Below, piece by piece: positions 23,401-34,426 of a stretch of DNA of 64,000 bases (positions are counted from its first letter, which is position 1; the number at the start of each line of letters is the position of its first letter). The translations under genes and the position numbers were made by a program. The stretch lies in contig MARA01000036.1 in assembly GCA_001792895.1 (NCBI GenBank), forward strand, positions 124,001 to 188,000, given 5' to 3'. Under the pieces are notes generated by a model. That model saw nothing but the letters and a program-made list of their open reading frames with translations. It had not been told where the DNA came from and did no database searches. This DNA is from Lentinus brumalis (taxonomy: Eukaryota > Basidiomycota > Agaricomycetes > Polyporales > Polyporaceae).

Positions 23401-26400
23401 GATGATCTCGTCGGCACGGAGGCCTACACTGGCGAAGAGTACGAGAAATATCTGACTGCGTGCCGTCTCGTCGTCAGGCAGCTCGAACTCAAGCCGGGCG
23501 AGCAAGCTCTCATTGTGAACGGGCGGGTACGTATATCCAGCAACTCCTGCTTGGCGAGATGCTGACCGTGACTATCAATAGGTTGTGGGCCCTATGGAGC
23601 CAGGCAAGTTTGTCGCTGGGGACTTCGAGACCCTCGCGGCGTACGAGCATCACAAGCGCGTGAAGTCGGTGCACGAGGCACTCCTTGACGTCTACGAGCC
23701 CCTGAAGGATGCCAGCAAGTGAGTTCTTACCGCGGATTTGTCCATATAGTCCTGCTGATGTGTTTGTACTCTTCAGAGAGGATGCAGCCGAGATGACGTC
23801 GATTGCGTCGTCCATCGTGTCCTCCATTCAGCTCCCAGACCCGAGCGAGGCCGGGCTATTCAATGCGCCGCAGCGTCCGCGTTTGCGGAACTACCAGATG
23901 CTTAGCGGCACTTACACGTATGTCTCTTCCATGTCATCTCTGTCTTCGACAAACCGATGACGTTTCGTAGGGCATTCTCCATTGGAGACAATACGACCGC
24001 GCTGTATCATTTTGGCGTCCTTGTTGATCCCTTGAGCGAGGCTGCGCAGAAGTGGTCGAGCTTGTTCGAAGTCAGCACTCTTTTGACCTTGAATCGCTAG
24101 CTGCCTGGCTAACCGTACTGTCCTGCTCAGTGGATCAGCGAGATTCCGGGGGTCTACGTAGAATTCCATGTCAACCCTACGAAATACAACGAGGTACGTC
24201 ATTCATATCTTCGTCCACAGGGAGGAACGCCTCTCAAATGAGTATAGCTACCCCTCAAACGCTTCTATCGCTACAACTTGCTTCCTCGACTTACCTTTGA
24301 TGACAACGGGTACGCCACAATTATCTATCCGTAAACCATCTGCTCACCGGTCGACATGTGCAGGAATGAAGTGCATGCGAAGACGCAATTCACGGACTTG
24401 CCCGTAGAGCCCATCTACACCCTTGCTATGGATACCCCTCAGTCCTGGCTCATCAGGCCTCGCGAAGCACTCTACGACCTCGATAACATCCAGCTTGGCA
24501 TGCTCTCTCCCCGAGACCGAACGCAGGGGTTGAAGGCCGTCTTCGAGCTCGATGACCTCGTGGTGGAAGGACACGCGCGCGAGAGCGCCACGAACGCGCC
24601 TTCTCGAGGTCTTCAGCTGCAGCTCGTCACCAGCAACTCAACTCCGATCGCCGACACGCTCGTCATGGCGAACCTGGGCTATGTGCAGTTCAGGACGAAG
24701 CCAGGCGTGTACAGGTTAGAGATCCGTCCGGGTCGCGGGAGGGAGATCTTCAAGATGGAGAGTGTCGGTAACGAGGGCTGGAACAGTCCCAGCGTGGAAG
24801 AGGCCGGTGATGAGGTCACGGTGACTAGCTTCGAGGGCGTTACCCTCTATCCCCGACTGGCGCGCTTGCCTGGGATGGAGAACGTCGACGTTTTGCAGGC
24901 TCACACTGAGGTTCATGAGGACGCAGGTCTTGTGGAGAACCTCTTGTCGAAGTGAACGACTTCTTCACACTTACACCCTGTTCAAGCTGACGATCTCGTA
25001 GGGTTTCGTCGCTCTTTGGCTCCAAGCAGGAGGAGAAAGCGCTAGTGCCTGTAGACGACGGTCAGGCCGAGATCAATATCTTCACGGTCGCGTCAGGACA
25101 TCTGTACGAGGTGGGAGATCGAGTTGAACGTTGCACTGCGTGGACACTAGCTAACGCGTGCATCAGCGTTTCGCTTCCATTATGATACTCAGTGTTCTCC
25201 GCCACACCAAGAGTACCGTCAAGTTCTGGTTCATCGAGAACTTTCTGTCTCCTTCGTTCCTGGTATGATATCACCGCATCGTTGTGCGAGCGTATCCTCA
25301 CCCTAGATACAGGAGTTCATCCCTCACTTCGCAGCAGAGTACGGCTTCCAGTATGAGCTCATCACGTACAAGTGGCCATCTTGGCTCCGTGCACAGAAGG
25401 AGAAGCAGCGCATCATCTGGGCGTACAAGATCCTCTTCCTCGACGTGCTCTTTCCGATGGACCTGAAGAAGGTCATCTTCGTCGATGCCGACCAGATTGT
25501 CCGGACGGACCTCAAGGAGCTCGTCGAGCTCGACCTTCACGGCGCTCCATATGGATACACGCCGATGGGCGACGACAATCCTGATACGGAGGGCTTCCGA
25601 TTCTGGAAGACGGGCTACTGGAAGGACTTCCTCCGTGGTCTGCCGTATCATATCAGGTCAGTCGCTCTCCTTCGAGGTCTTACGATCCTTGTTGCTCACC
25701 GCGGGACAGTGCTCTTTACGTCGTCGATCTCGTACGATTCCGCGAGGTAAGTCTGAGGCTTCACGATATGCTGAACTTCGTTCACTAATGCCCTTATTAG
25801 TTGGCAGCAGGGGTAAGTCTCATCACACGGTCGGAATACGGTATCTAACATCGTCCCTACAGGACATACTACGCGGACATTATCAGCAATTGTCAGCCGA
25901 CCCCAACTCCCTGGCAAACCTCGATCAAGGTACACTGCACGCGTTTGATCCTTGTACGATAGTAGCCGCTGACACAGTGATTTGGCACAATCGTAGATCT
26001 GCCCAACAACCTGCAGCGTGAGGTACCGATTGTAAGTAGTTGATTAATCACATGGACGACCCTGTGCTGACTTCTGGAAAGTTCTCGCTACCAGCAGATT
26101 GGCTGTGGGTGAGTGGTCTCAACATGAATATCGCGCTTCGAACTAATGCGCAACCGGGTGCTGCAAGTGCGAAACATGGTGTAAGTATGGCACTGTGCTG
26201 TCTAGACGTCCTGCTGACGCTTTCACTCTTCGCAGGTAGCAAGGATCGTCTGGATCGCGCCAAGACGATTGACCTATGCCAGAACCCTCTCACGGTACGG
26301 TGCATCTACAGGCTGTCTTGACGGCACCGTTACTGACGCAGACCGTAACAGAAAGAGCCCAAGCTTGATCGTGCAAGACAAATTCCCGAGTGGGAGGTGT

Positions 26401-26486
26401 ACGACTCAGAGATCGCTGAGTTCACTCGTAGGCTACGAGAAGGCAATGCCGGTGGCAGCGAGGTGCCCAAGCACGATGAGCTTTGA
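20453..26486 (+). CDS. UDP-glucose:glycoprotein glucosyltransferase, 5' exon unresolved
   Basis: ER-lumen folding sensor that re-glucosylates N-glycans of misfolded glycoproteins so that they re-enter the calnexin cycle. The first recognised exon begins [18 protein letters not shown], normal sequence near the N-terminus of this family. Many exons follow through the thioredoxin-like sensor region. Confident joints include 20830/20888, 21333/21386, 21617/21674, 22973/23034, 24193/24248 and 24309/24364. The GT24 catalytic domain starts near 25070 ([19 protein letters not shown]) with the DxD metal site in [13 protein letters not shown]. The conserved signature then continues: [22 protein letters not shown] and [12 protein letters not shown]. 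The protein ends [12 protein letters not shown] is a classic ER-retrieval signal and fixes the stop at 26486. No start codon or signal peptide is identified, so the 5' boundary is only the first exon I can support. Confidence 0.9.
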
Positions 26487-26866
26487 TGTAGGGGTAAACA
26501 AGGATCTCAACTTATATATCCGCTTAGTTTGCATCAACGACACGCCATCGACGGCCTCGGAGGTGGATCATGCTCAGACACCGGCGCGAGCATACCAACA
26601 TGCGACGCACTTTCTTTGGGAGACCCTCATGTGCCTTCGAGTAATGACCATGATACGCAAGACGCACAAACAGTCCTGCAATGGCGCCGTGGACTGGCCC
26701 GTTGCGCTCGTGGTAAACCACCTGAAAGCGCCTAATCAGGCGTCCTCTGACGCTGCATTCGACAGTTGTGGGAATCAAAGCAAGGCCCATCTCGGAGGTA
26801 AACTTGCCCCTTCATCATTCGACCTGGAGGTATGGACAGGGCTGACGGGGATCCACTATCCCTAGG
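26487..26866. other. Intergenic between UGGT and F-box gene
   Basis: 380 bp of 3' flank and short promoter with no distinctive element. The frame 26269-26865 is a read-through of the last UGGT exons. Confidence 0.5.
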
Positions 26867-29668
26867 ATGAACACATCGCAAGTTTCGATGGAGGTATGGG
26901 AACGAATCATCGACCTCGTCGGTATCGAGAGCAATGCAGATCCCATCACCTACTACCCCGCCATCCGCACATGCTGCTTAGTCTGTTCCTCTTGGCTCCC
27001 ACGGTCGCGATATAACCTCTTCAGCAAGGTCGCCATCACGGAAGAGCTCTCGAGGTCGGGACTTAGTCGAGTCTACTGCCTCGCACGGACGGTATGCGAG
27101 CGTAGCGACCTCACTTATCTGATCCACGAGCTGCACATTCGACCGAGAACCCCTGGACGCGCTATACCCCTTGTTGTCACCCCAGGCCCAGGAACATGGG
27201 CGACCGCGATGGTCTCCCTCCGCACCGTCAAGCTCGTTGGAGTTGGTTGGCATCCGACTCTATACACCGCGACCATCTCGCGATTCCCTACGCCAGTCCA
27301 CTTGGAGCTTGAGCGCGTTGCCTTCGATGGGGCATCAAGCCTATTCCACCTCATATGGAGCCTCCCGCATCTCGTGTGCGTAATTCTGCATCAAGTCACA
27401 ATCCCCAAAATGTCCCAAATGAAGTTCATGAAAATATGTTCGATGCGCCCGCAAGCGGTGCTGGGTTGCTTGACGGAACTATCGATATCCGTGAGCCCTT
27501 TTCGACCTCTCCTGACTTGCAAGTCTACTCATGTCTGCATGCATAGGGACATCTTGCAGACGAGGAACATTTTCCGCCTCCCGGAGCATTCGGCAAAGTC
27601 CTTAGGAAGGTATATCTGGAGTTCTCATCGAGGCACTGGCACAAATGTACGTCCGTGTCTCCATATTTCGGCCTTAATCCGCTCAGTGCGATCCCTGCAG
27701 CCCGGCTTCGCGCTATGCTGCAGATGTCGACCGCGCTGGAAGACTTTCAGGCTTGCATTCACCTGAGCAGTGACGGGGAAACAGCTCCAGACGATCTATG
27801 TTTGCAATTGATGTCTCAGCTGTCGACAAGCGTCATCAGACTGGTGAAGCTGGATCTTCGTCCGGTGACGTTCACGAAGGGTGGGTACGGGGTCAGTCGC
27901 TCGAGAATGATTGATGCCTTTGTTGCCAGTCCACCGCCGATGAGGGGTTCCTTGGAAGTTCAGCGTCCTAAGGCGCTCGAGTTATCTCTCTTCGATGAGG
28001 TCATCATACATGACTCCGTCTGGTGGTTAACTACCCTGTCAAGCCGGCAGTCTCGAGGCTGGGAAGAGATCAAGATTAATGTACAGCAGTCATGTAAGCT
28101 ACGGACTACTCACCTTAACCCCGTCGTCTACTAAGTAACCTGAATGTGATTTTGAGATGTCCAGCAGCTGTGGCTTCGCGAACTGGACCCGCTGAGTGTT
28201 GACGTGAGTCACGATCAATACCCGATGTGGTCAGCCTGAGGGTCAATCCAATCTGATTTTCTTCTTCACGACAGCGTCCCGAGCGCAAGAAGGCACTACT
28301 GGTCGGCATCCAGTATGGCGATGATCTGAAGGAAGGTTCATCGCGAGCAATCGCAGACGTCAAGCGTTTCTGGGAGTTGCTCGTTTGTAAGACCTCTTCA
28401 AGCATTCAACTGTGAAAAGTCGTTTGGCTTATGTCTTCCCAGCCCGGTTCAGTTACCGTCCCGAGGACATCGCAGTCTTGTTGTCCGAAGCCGGCGTCGA
28501 CGTTTCGCTATCTCCGACAAGAGCAAATATGGTATGGGACACGCCTTCCGGGTGCTCGAATCTGATCGTCATGATCACTAGCTCAATGAGATCGAAAACC
28601 TCGTTTCGGAGGTCCAAGACGGCGACCGACTCGTATTTTTCTGTGAGTGTTATATGTCGCTGAGCGCAGTGTTAACTGATGAGATGCGGTGTACAATGCC
28701 TTTCTTGGCAGACTCCGGTGACTCAATACAGCTCGACCTCCAATATGACGCGTCGGAAGACGGTATTGATGAAGGTACATTTTATGCTGTCCTCTCAATG
28801 TGCTCGCGGACGCATTCATATTGTTCATAGCCCTAATTCCTATCGATGGTAGACACATACTGGATGACGAGCTCCGTCTTCGTCTAGTGGACCTTCTTCC
28901 AGCCGGAGTGAAGCTGTCCGCCATCTTCGACTCCCACTCTCCGGTCGTTGCGCCGCTCGACCTAGAGCACTACACATGCAACAATGTGTACGTGCCCTGG
29001 GTAGATCAGTACTACGCGTCTAGAAGACTCGAGCCATGGGCGGGTGGACCGGATCCGGGCATGCCAAGGGCTCGTACATTAGAGGGCCACTCCGACAGTC
29101 CGCCGAACCCCTCCCCACGGAAGCCAGTATCCGAACACGAATCCAGTCCTAGTCCTGAGGCCGATCCGTATAGCAGCAGGATACTGGTCTACCAACCTAG
29201 ACGTTCATCAATGCCTCTCATGGTCGACGAAGAGCTCAGAAGGGAGCCTGGACGGCTCGACAGTATAGTATGGCTTGAGCGCAGCAATTCCGACTCGTCA
29301 AAAATTCTGCGTTCTTTACAGGATCCGTCGGAGCCGAGAGACTCTCTGGGAGGCATCTTTTCCGAAAGTCCAGAGCCCATGTACACGCAGTGCGATGGAT
29401 GGTGCGAACCAGACCCCGCGCATGGCAGTGGCAATGTGGTATGTAAGCTGCTTGACCGTCTCCGAAAAACAAGACTTTGAGCTATGATCGTTGGTCTCCC
29501 GTACAGATCTCCCTCTCTGGGTCCCTTCAGGCAGACAGGTTCAGCTTCGCGCAGGTACGCACGCACAGTCCAGTTCATGTTACAACCAGAGCAGACCGTG
29601 ACGGAGTCATGCATCTACAGTTGCTCATGGACGTACTCGGTACGAGACTGGCGACCCGTTCGGGGTAA
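26867..29668 (+). CDS. F-box/LRR-like protein fused in frame to a catalytically dead metacaspase-like domain
   Basis: The N-terminus (residues ~5-60) is F-box-like: VSMEVWERIIDLVG...CCLVCSSWLPRSRYNLF. Leucine-rich, LRR-like sequence follows. Exons: 26867-27490, 27547-27646, 27701-28093, 28157-28203, 28275-28386, 28443-28531, 28582-28642, 28712-28774, 28831-29438, 29507-29554 and 29621-29668. From 28275 the protein follows the caspase/metacaspase p20 fold: RKKALLVGIQYGDDL; SPTRANMLNEIE; GDRLVFFYSGDSIQ; DGIDEALIPIDGRHILDDEL; GVKLSAIFDSHSP. The His of SGHG is replaced (SGDS) and the Cys of DSCHS is absent (DSHS), so no peptidase activity is expected. A disordered Ser/Pro/Glu-rich insert precedes a last segment (GNVISLSGSLQADRFSF) typical of metacaspase C-termini. 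The joint 28093/28157 is phase-compatible and matches the intron of the paralogue at 51732-53386. Two separate genes remain possible, but the metacaspase part has no start codon of its own that I can find. F-box proteins recruit substrates to SCF ubiquitin ligases. Confidence 0.65.
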
Positions 29669-30324
29669 ATACGTATATAAATGCTGACGCGGCTTCGGTG
29701 ACCGAACAGAAGAGGACGTAGGCCGCTCATATAGAGAGGTGCTGCACGCGGTGTCGTACGCTCTCCCTCTCCCGTGAACGCGTGAGAGGATTGATGATCG
29801 CTGAAATTGCCCACGCTCGCAGGCATAAGATGTACATCGCAGAAAGAAGCTCGCTTGGCTCCAGACATCGTCCAGGGCCGCAGCCTTTGGTACGTACTGC
29901 GCACGTCGGGTGACCAAGTACAACGGGAACGGTCACTCACCATCCTGCGAGACAGATGAGAAGCTCCCGTCCGATGGTCAGTATGCTATCGCCGTGGTCG
30001 TCACCAGAGCGGTGTCCTCATTGATGTCTATATTCTTGCATGCCAGGACATGGAACGCATGTTCGTCCTCTGAACATGCACAAGTCCTCAATTGAAGACG
30101 ACGCCATACGGCGGGGCTATCTTGTAGTTTACTGATCATGTACTCGACGACTGATGTAGCACTGATACTTGTGCGATCGAATCCACCGACGGTTCGAAGA
30201 CTGCTGAGGCCGACTTTGCTATGATACATGCATCATTCCAATATGTTATTCACCGAGACACCAGAAATGACAAGGTCCAGAAAACGGAACAAGGAACGTG
30301 ATGAGATTGCTACAAAGGAGAGAT
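29669..30324. other. Intergenic between convergent genes, nothing seen
   Basis: 656 bp between the stop codons of two convergent genes. Short frames only; no repeat or RNA gene recognised. Confidence 0.5.
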
Positions 30325-31481
30325 TCAGAACAAGGTGAAGAGACACAACAGCGCGTACACGAAGACCACGAGACCCGCCACTCCCGGAGGGCTGACAGAA
30401 GAAGCGGAGCCAAACATGATGACACGCCGGCCGATGGTTTCGTTCACGCAATTCAGCATCTTCATGTCCACGCTGGGCAACGGGACAGCCGTTGCATTCG
30501 GGTCGCCCGTCAGTGCCGCAGTGTTGTTGTACCCCTCGAGCGTGAGCACGACGGTGCTCGCCCGATAGTACTGGATCGCCTGCTCCGGACGAGGGTCGGT
30601 CCCATTACCGTTGAACGGGAATGGTCCATGCGAGCTAAGGTTGAACATCGACCAGCAACCCTCCTCATCATAGCCAGGCAGTGGCACCTTCTCGATGAAA
30701 TGCATGAGCCACTGGACCGTCGCGTTGTCAGAGATGATGTGCAGGGTGTTGTTGTAGGTCTTATCGCCGGACGTGTACACCGCTCGCATCTCCGGACCGC
30801 CGGGACGCGTCGTGTTGCTCGGTTCGCCATACTATTGACGACGGCAGTCAGCTACCGGAGGGCATTGCAGAGCACGCAGGGTTGTCTTACCTCGTCAGTA
30901 TGCAAGTATGCAGCGCTCGCAGCTCCTGCGCTGGCGCCCCACGCAACAGGCCAGAAACCAAACGGAAAATCGCGACCGGCAGTACCGAGTCCCTTCACGC
31001 CAGGGTAACCACTTCCGTAGGACCTAGAGGGCAAGTCAGTGAGCACTAAGCCGAGCTTCACATCGAGCAGTACGCACGAGGAACCATAGACATCCTCCCG
31101 CGTACCGCCACCGTACTTTCGCCCGGCGAACGGCTGTCCCTCCGAAATCGTACTGACCGACGAGACGCCGTTGCCCGTCGCGATAGCACTGGCCTTTCCG
31201 AGCCCTGGGGCGTACGCAGGCACAGGAACAGGCTCTACGATACCCCCATTGATGCTGCTGGTAACACCTGCCGCGTCTGGATGACTACCACCACCACCCC
31301 TTCCGTAACCACTCGAGAAACCCCCGTGGCCTTCCCCGGAGCTAGAGTGTCCCTCGCCACCGCCTGCGTGCGCGGCGGGCGCTGCGCCCTTGGGTGCGGG
31401 GAGAGGCCTGCGGGGCCAGAGGCGGCCGGTCACGGACTTGTACGAAGAGCGTGCGTAGGCGGAGACGACGGGGAGATGCAT
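30325..31481 (-). CDS. Gly-rich cell-surface-type protein, tandem copy A
   Basis: Exons 31481-31078, 31023-30891 and 30831-30325. A Gly/Ser/His-rich low-complexity region (GGGEGHSSSGEGHGGFSSGY...) precedes a conserved domain: EGQPFAGRKYGGGTREDVYG; SYGSGYPGVKGLGT; FPFGFWPVAWGASAG; YLHTDEYGEPSNTTRPGGP. Next comes an Asn-rich, potentially N-glycosylated stretch with PEQAIQYYRASTVVLTLEGYNNTAALTG. It ends in a hydrophobic helix (VAGLVVFVYALLCLFTLF) that could be a GPI-attachment signal or a membrane anchor. The tail and glycosylation sites imply the secretory pathway. The visible N-terminus (MHLPVVSAYA) is only weakly signal-like, so a further upstream start is possible. The family is not named to my knowledge; a neighbour at 32354-33682 is a paralogue. 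The role is probably at the cell wall or surface, inferred from composition only. Confidence 0.75.
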
Positions 31482-32353
31482 GAGCGCGATGAGGGCTGAG
31501 GTGAGTGAGGGCGGTGAAGAGTGTGGCGAGAGACTGTGGCGAGAGATTGTGGTGAGGGAAGGTGGTGAGTGAAGGTGGTGCTCGTCCCTCGGGTCCTCTT
31601 ATGTATACGAGACCTGGTGACGCCCACCCGCATTGGCGGTGCGATGGGCCTCGGAAGTATGGGGCAACAGACCACGGGTGGTGTCCGCCAAAGCGGTGTG
31701 ATCGCTTCGATACAACGAGAACAATGAGTTCTATTGAAGACCACGGACGACCGGAAAGATCGGGGCGGCTCTGATTGTACTTGTGCTGGGTACAGAGCAC
31801 GAATGTGGGCGTGAATCGATGCTCAGATTCAGGACAATGACGCTCACCTATGTCGCGGACTGCAAGTACACGAACAGCTGAGGAGGCAAAGAAGGATAAG
31901 GGACGCCGAGACGCATGAGTCTCGACCCAAACCCTACCAGTGGTGGTTTGCCTCGACGCTCGCCTGCGCGCCGCACGGTGGCGAAGCACCCAAAGGGCCT
32001 CCATGACGACAAACCGCCTCTTCCCGGGCGTCGCCTGGTCGCAAAGATAGTTTGCGCGATGATGTGCTGAAGCTGAAATCAAACGTGAGCGGTTCCATGC
32101 ATTGATATCTGGATGGAACAGAGTGGCGCTCACCTAGCACGTCTGTTCGCTGGGCAGGTACACGCAGACAACCGACAAAGATAAGCGTGCATAGACTACA
32201 TTAAACACTGGACATGAATTGAAGTACAGCATAGATTCGTACAGTAGTCAAGACAGGTATCATCAAGCATCATCAAAGACTATAGTACACGATGCAAAGG
32301 ATAGCGAGTGTATCTCGAAACAGTGGCGCGCGAGAGAGACATGACAGCAAAGA
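31482..32353. other. Spacer between tandem surface-protein genes
   Basis: 872 bp with the promoter of copy A and the 3' flank of copy B. The purine-rich repeat just upstream of copy A is listed separately. Frames here show no family resemblance. Confidence 0.5.
31496..31580. repeat. Purine-rich imperfect repeats upstream of copy A
   Basis: Repeated GTGGCGAGAGA, GGTGGTGAGTGA and GGTGAGTGAGGG strings immediately upstream of the ATG of the minus-strand gene. On the coding strand this is a CT-rich leader, a common feature of transcribed fungal 5' regions. Confidence 0.5.
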
Positions 32354-33682
32354 TCAGAAGAACGACGAGAGACACCAAAGAACATACACGAAACCGACAG
32401 CGCCCAAACTGGACACGGACATCCTCGCGGCGGAGTCCTCGATGAGCGGTACTGCCTCGCCGATCGTCCCATTCAAGCAGTTGAGAAGTGTTTGGTCAAC
32501 GGTGGAAGGAAGCGGCGGCGCCGTCGCGTTCGCGTCGCCCGTCAGCGCAGCCGTGTCGTTGTAACCATCGAGCGTGAGCACGACGCTGCTTGCACGGTAA
32601 TACTGAATTGCTTGCTCAGGAAGAGGGTCAGTGGCGACTCCGCTGAATGCGGAAGGAGTCTGCGAGGAATTTGACGCGAAAGAGCAGTTTGAGGAGATCG
32701 ACGCTATGAGTGCGACGACGGTGGTGTTGTCAGCGACAACGTGGAAGGTAGAGTTGGTGGTGTTTGAGTAAAAGGCAGCTTGGGTCATCGGGCCACCTGG
32801 ACGACTAGAGTTGTTCGGCTCGCCATACTGCAAACACATGCTCAGTAGCCGAGCGGGTCGATCTACTGCAAATCACTCACCTCATTGGTATTGTGAAGGT
32901 ACGCCGCGCCATATCCGAGACCGCCACCCCAAACGAGCGGCCAGAACACGAATGGAAAGTTGCGCCCTGACGTGCCGAGTCCACTCACCCCAGGGTAACC
33001 ACTTCCGTATTGTCTGCGAGAAGATGCCGTGAGCACGAGTTCACAAAATGATCAGCGCCTCTCGCAAGCCCTCCGATTCAGAAGTTCGAGCGTAGACCAT
33101 GTGGACAGGCTGCGAGCAGTGCAAGATGTGAAATGATCGATGTTCTCGTCGAAGTGACGCCTTGCACGAAAGCTCGCGGCCTCCTTCTACACATCATCGT
33201 GAACAGCAGGAGTCGGCTGCCACGCTCTACGAGCGATAGAATGCATGGAGGGTGACCAGACGGGTGGTAGCAGAGAGCCGAAGCGAATCCTGAACGAAGA
33301 TGAAGACTCACTGATTACCGTATATGGAGCCGCGAGTAGCGCCTCCTGATTGACGTCCTGCGAAAGGCTGTCCTTGCGGGATAGACACGACCTTGGTGGT
33401 TCCAGAGCCGTACGAGACGGCTGACGATCTTCCAGCCGTTGCGCCGGGCACGGAAACTGAGGACCCACGACTACCCACACTCCCGCTTGATCCCGAACTG
33501 CCCTTGCTAGTACTGCCTGAGCCCTTGCTGCTACCCGAACTGCCAGAACTGCCTGACCTTCCCGTTCCCGAGGAACCAGAACTCTTCCCTCCACCTCCGC
33601 CTCCCTTTCCGCCACCTCCACCTCCCTTGCGCCGATAGAGTTTCTTGTTGTCATCTCTGTTTGATATGCCGGGGACGAACAT
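32354..33682 (-). CDS. Gly/Ser-rich cell-surface-type protein, tandem copy B
   Basis: Paralogue of the gene at 30325-31481 with the same exon joints. Exon 1 (33682-33312) encodes MFVPGISNRDDNKKLYRR, then blocks of GGGGGGK and SGSSGS, then the conserved IPQGQPFAGRQSGGATRG. A 298-nt intron, long for this window, leads to exon 2 (33013-32881: QYGSGYPGVSGLGTSGRNFP and FVFWPLVWGGG). Exon 3 (32827-32354) has EYGEPNNSSRPGGP, several N-x-S/T sites, EQAIQYYRASSVVLTLDGYN and a hydrophobic tail (SLGAVGFVYVLWCLSSFF). The low-complexity region has changed completely relative to copy A, while the PFAGR...YGSGYPG core and the YYRAS segment are conserved, so those parts carry the fold. I see no classical signal peptide at this start. 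A GPI-anchored or membrane-anchored wall protein is the best guess. Confidence 0.75.
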
Positions 33683-34426
33683 TGCGATAGGCTGAAGCAG
33701 GTGCGAGAGATTTCAGGTGGGGAGAGTAGAGTACAAGCCGTCGAGTAGTTGGTTTATAAAGGATGGAGGAGGAAGCTAGGCAAGGCTTACCCCACTGCGG
33801 CTCCACGCGGCTCGCGGTCGCCGGCGGAGGCAGTGCGCACAGCCACACACACTACGATCAGGACTTAACGTTAAGTAACTTCGTAAGCGTCACTTGAGTC
33901 GAGGTAGCTACATACTCCTTTCACTTTCCAAGGAGCCAATCTCATTGTGCTTTCTTACAGAATCCAAAACCGAGTTGACCAGGACTCTGAAGTCCGATGC
34001 ATATGTTGTACGCTCCAAGTCGTCGGGCCCACGCGGAGGCACGAGCCTCGGGGCCCGGTACTACTTGCCGCTGCAGTGCCCCTGTCATCCGCCGATTTCC
34101 AACTGAGTTAGTAGGTTCCAACAGAATGTTCAATGAGCGGTTGGTGTGCTGCATGACCTGTAAATTCGCAGGAGCATAGCATCGAATAACCATTTCTCCC
34201 ATGTCCAGTGATAAGCAGCATTCGCCTCAGCGAAACTCTCGAACGACGGATGAGCCATACATTCCTGCCGACGCTAAGGACACTGCTTCGATAATTCGAG
34301 GCTGTCCAACATATATCGGTTCTTATACTGCATGTCATCTCATCGCTGCGCGACTCGGTAGAGGGCGTCCGGCTTAGCAATGACAGGTAGCGCCACGAAG
34401 CTTAGAGCGCGTAATGACGAACAGCC
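33683..34426. other. Intergenic, promoter of copy B
   Basis: 744 bp holding a TATA box (listed) and the 3' flank of the Kelch-MYND gene. No other feature recognised. Confidence 0.5.
33751..33760 (-). promoter_or_regulatory. TATA box of surface-protein copy B
   Basis: TTTATAAACC on the minus strand, about 70 bp upstream of the ATG at 33682, a normal distance for fungal promoters. Confidence 0.6.
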
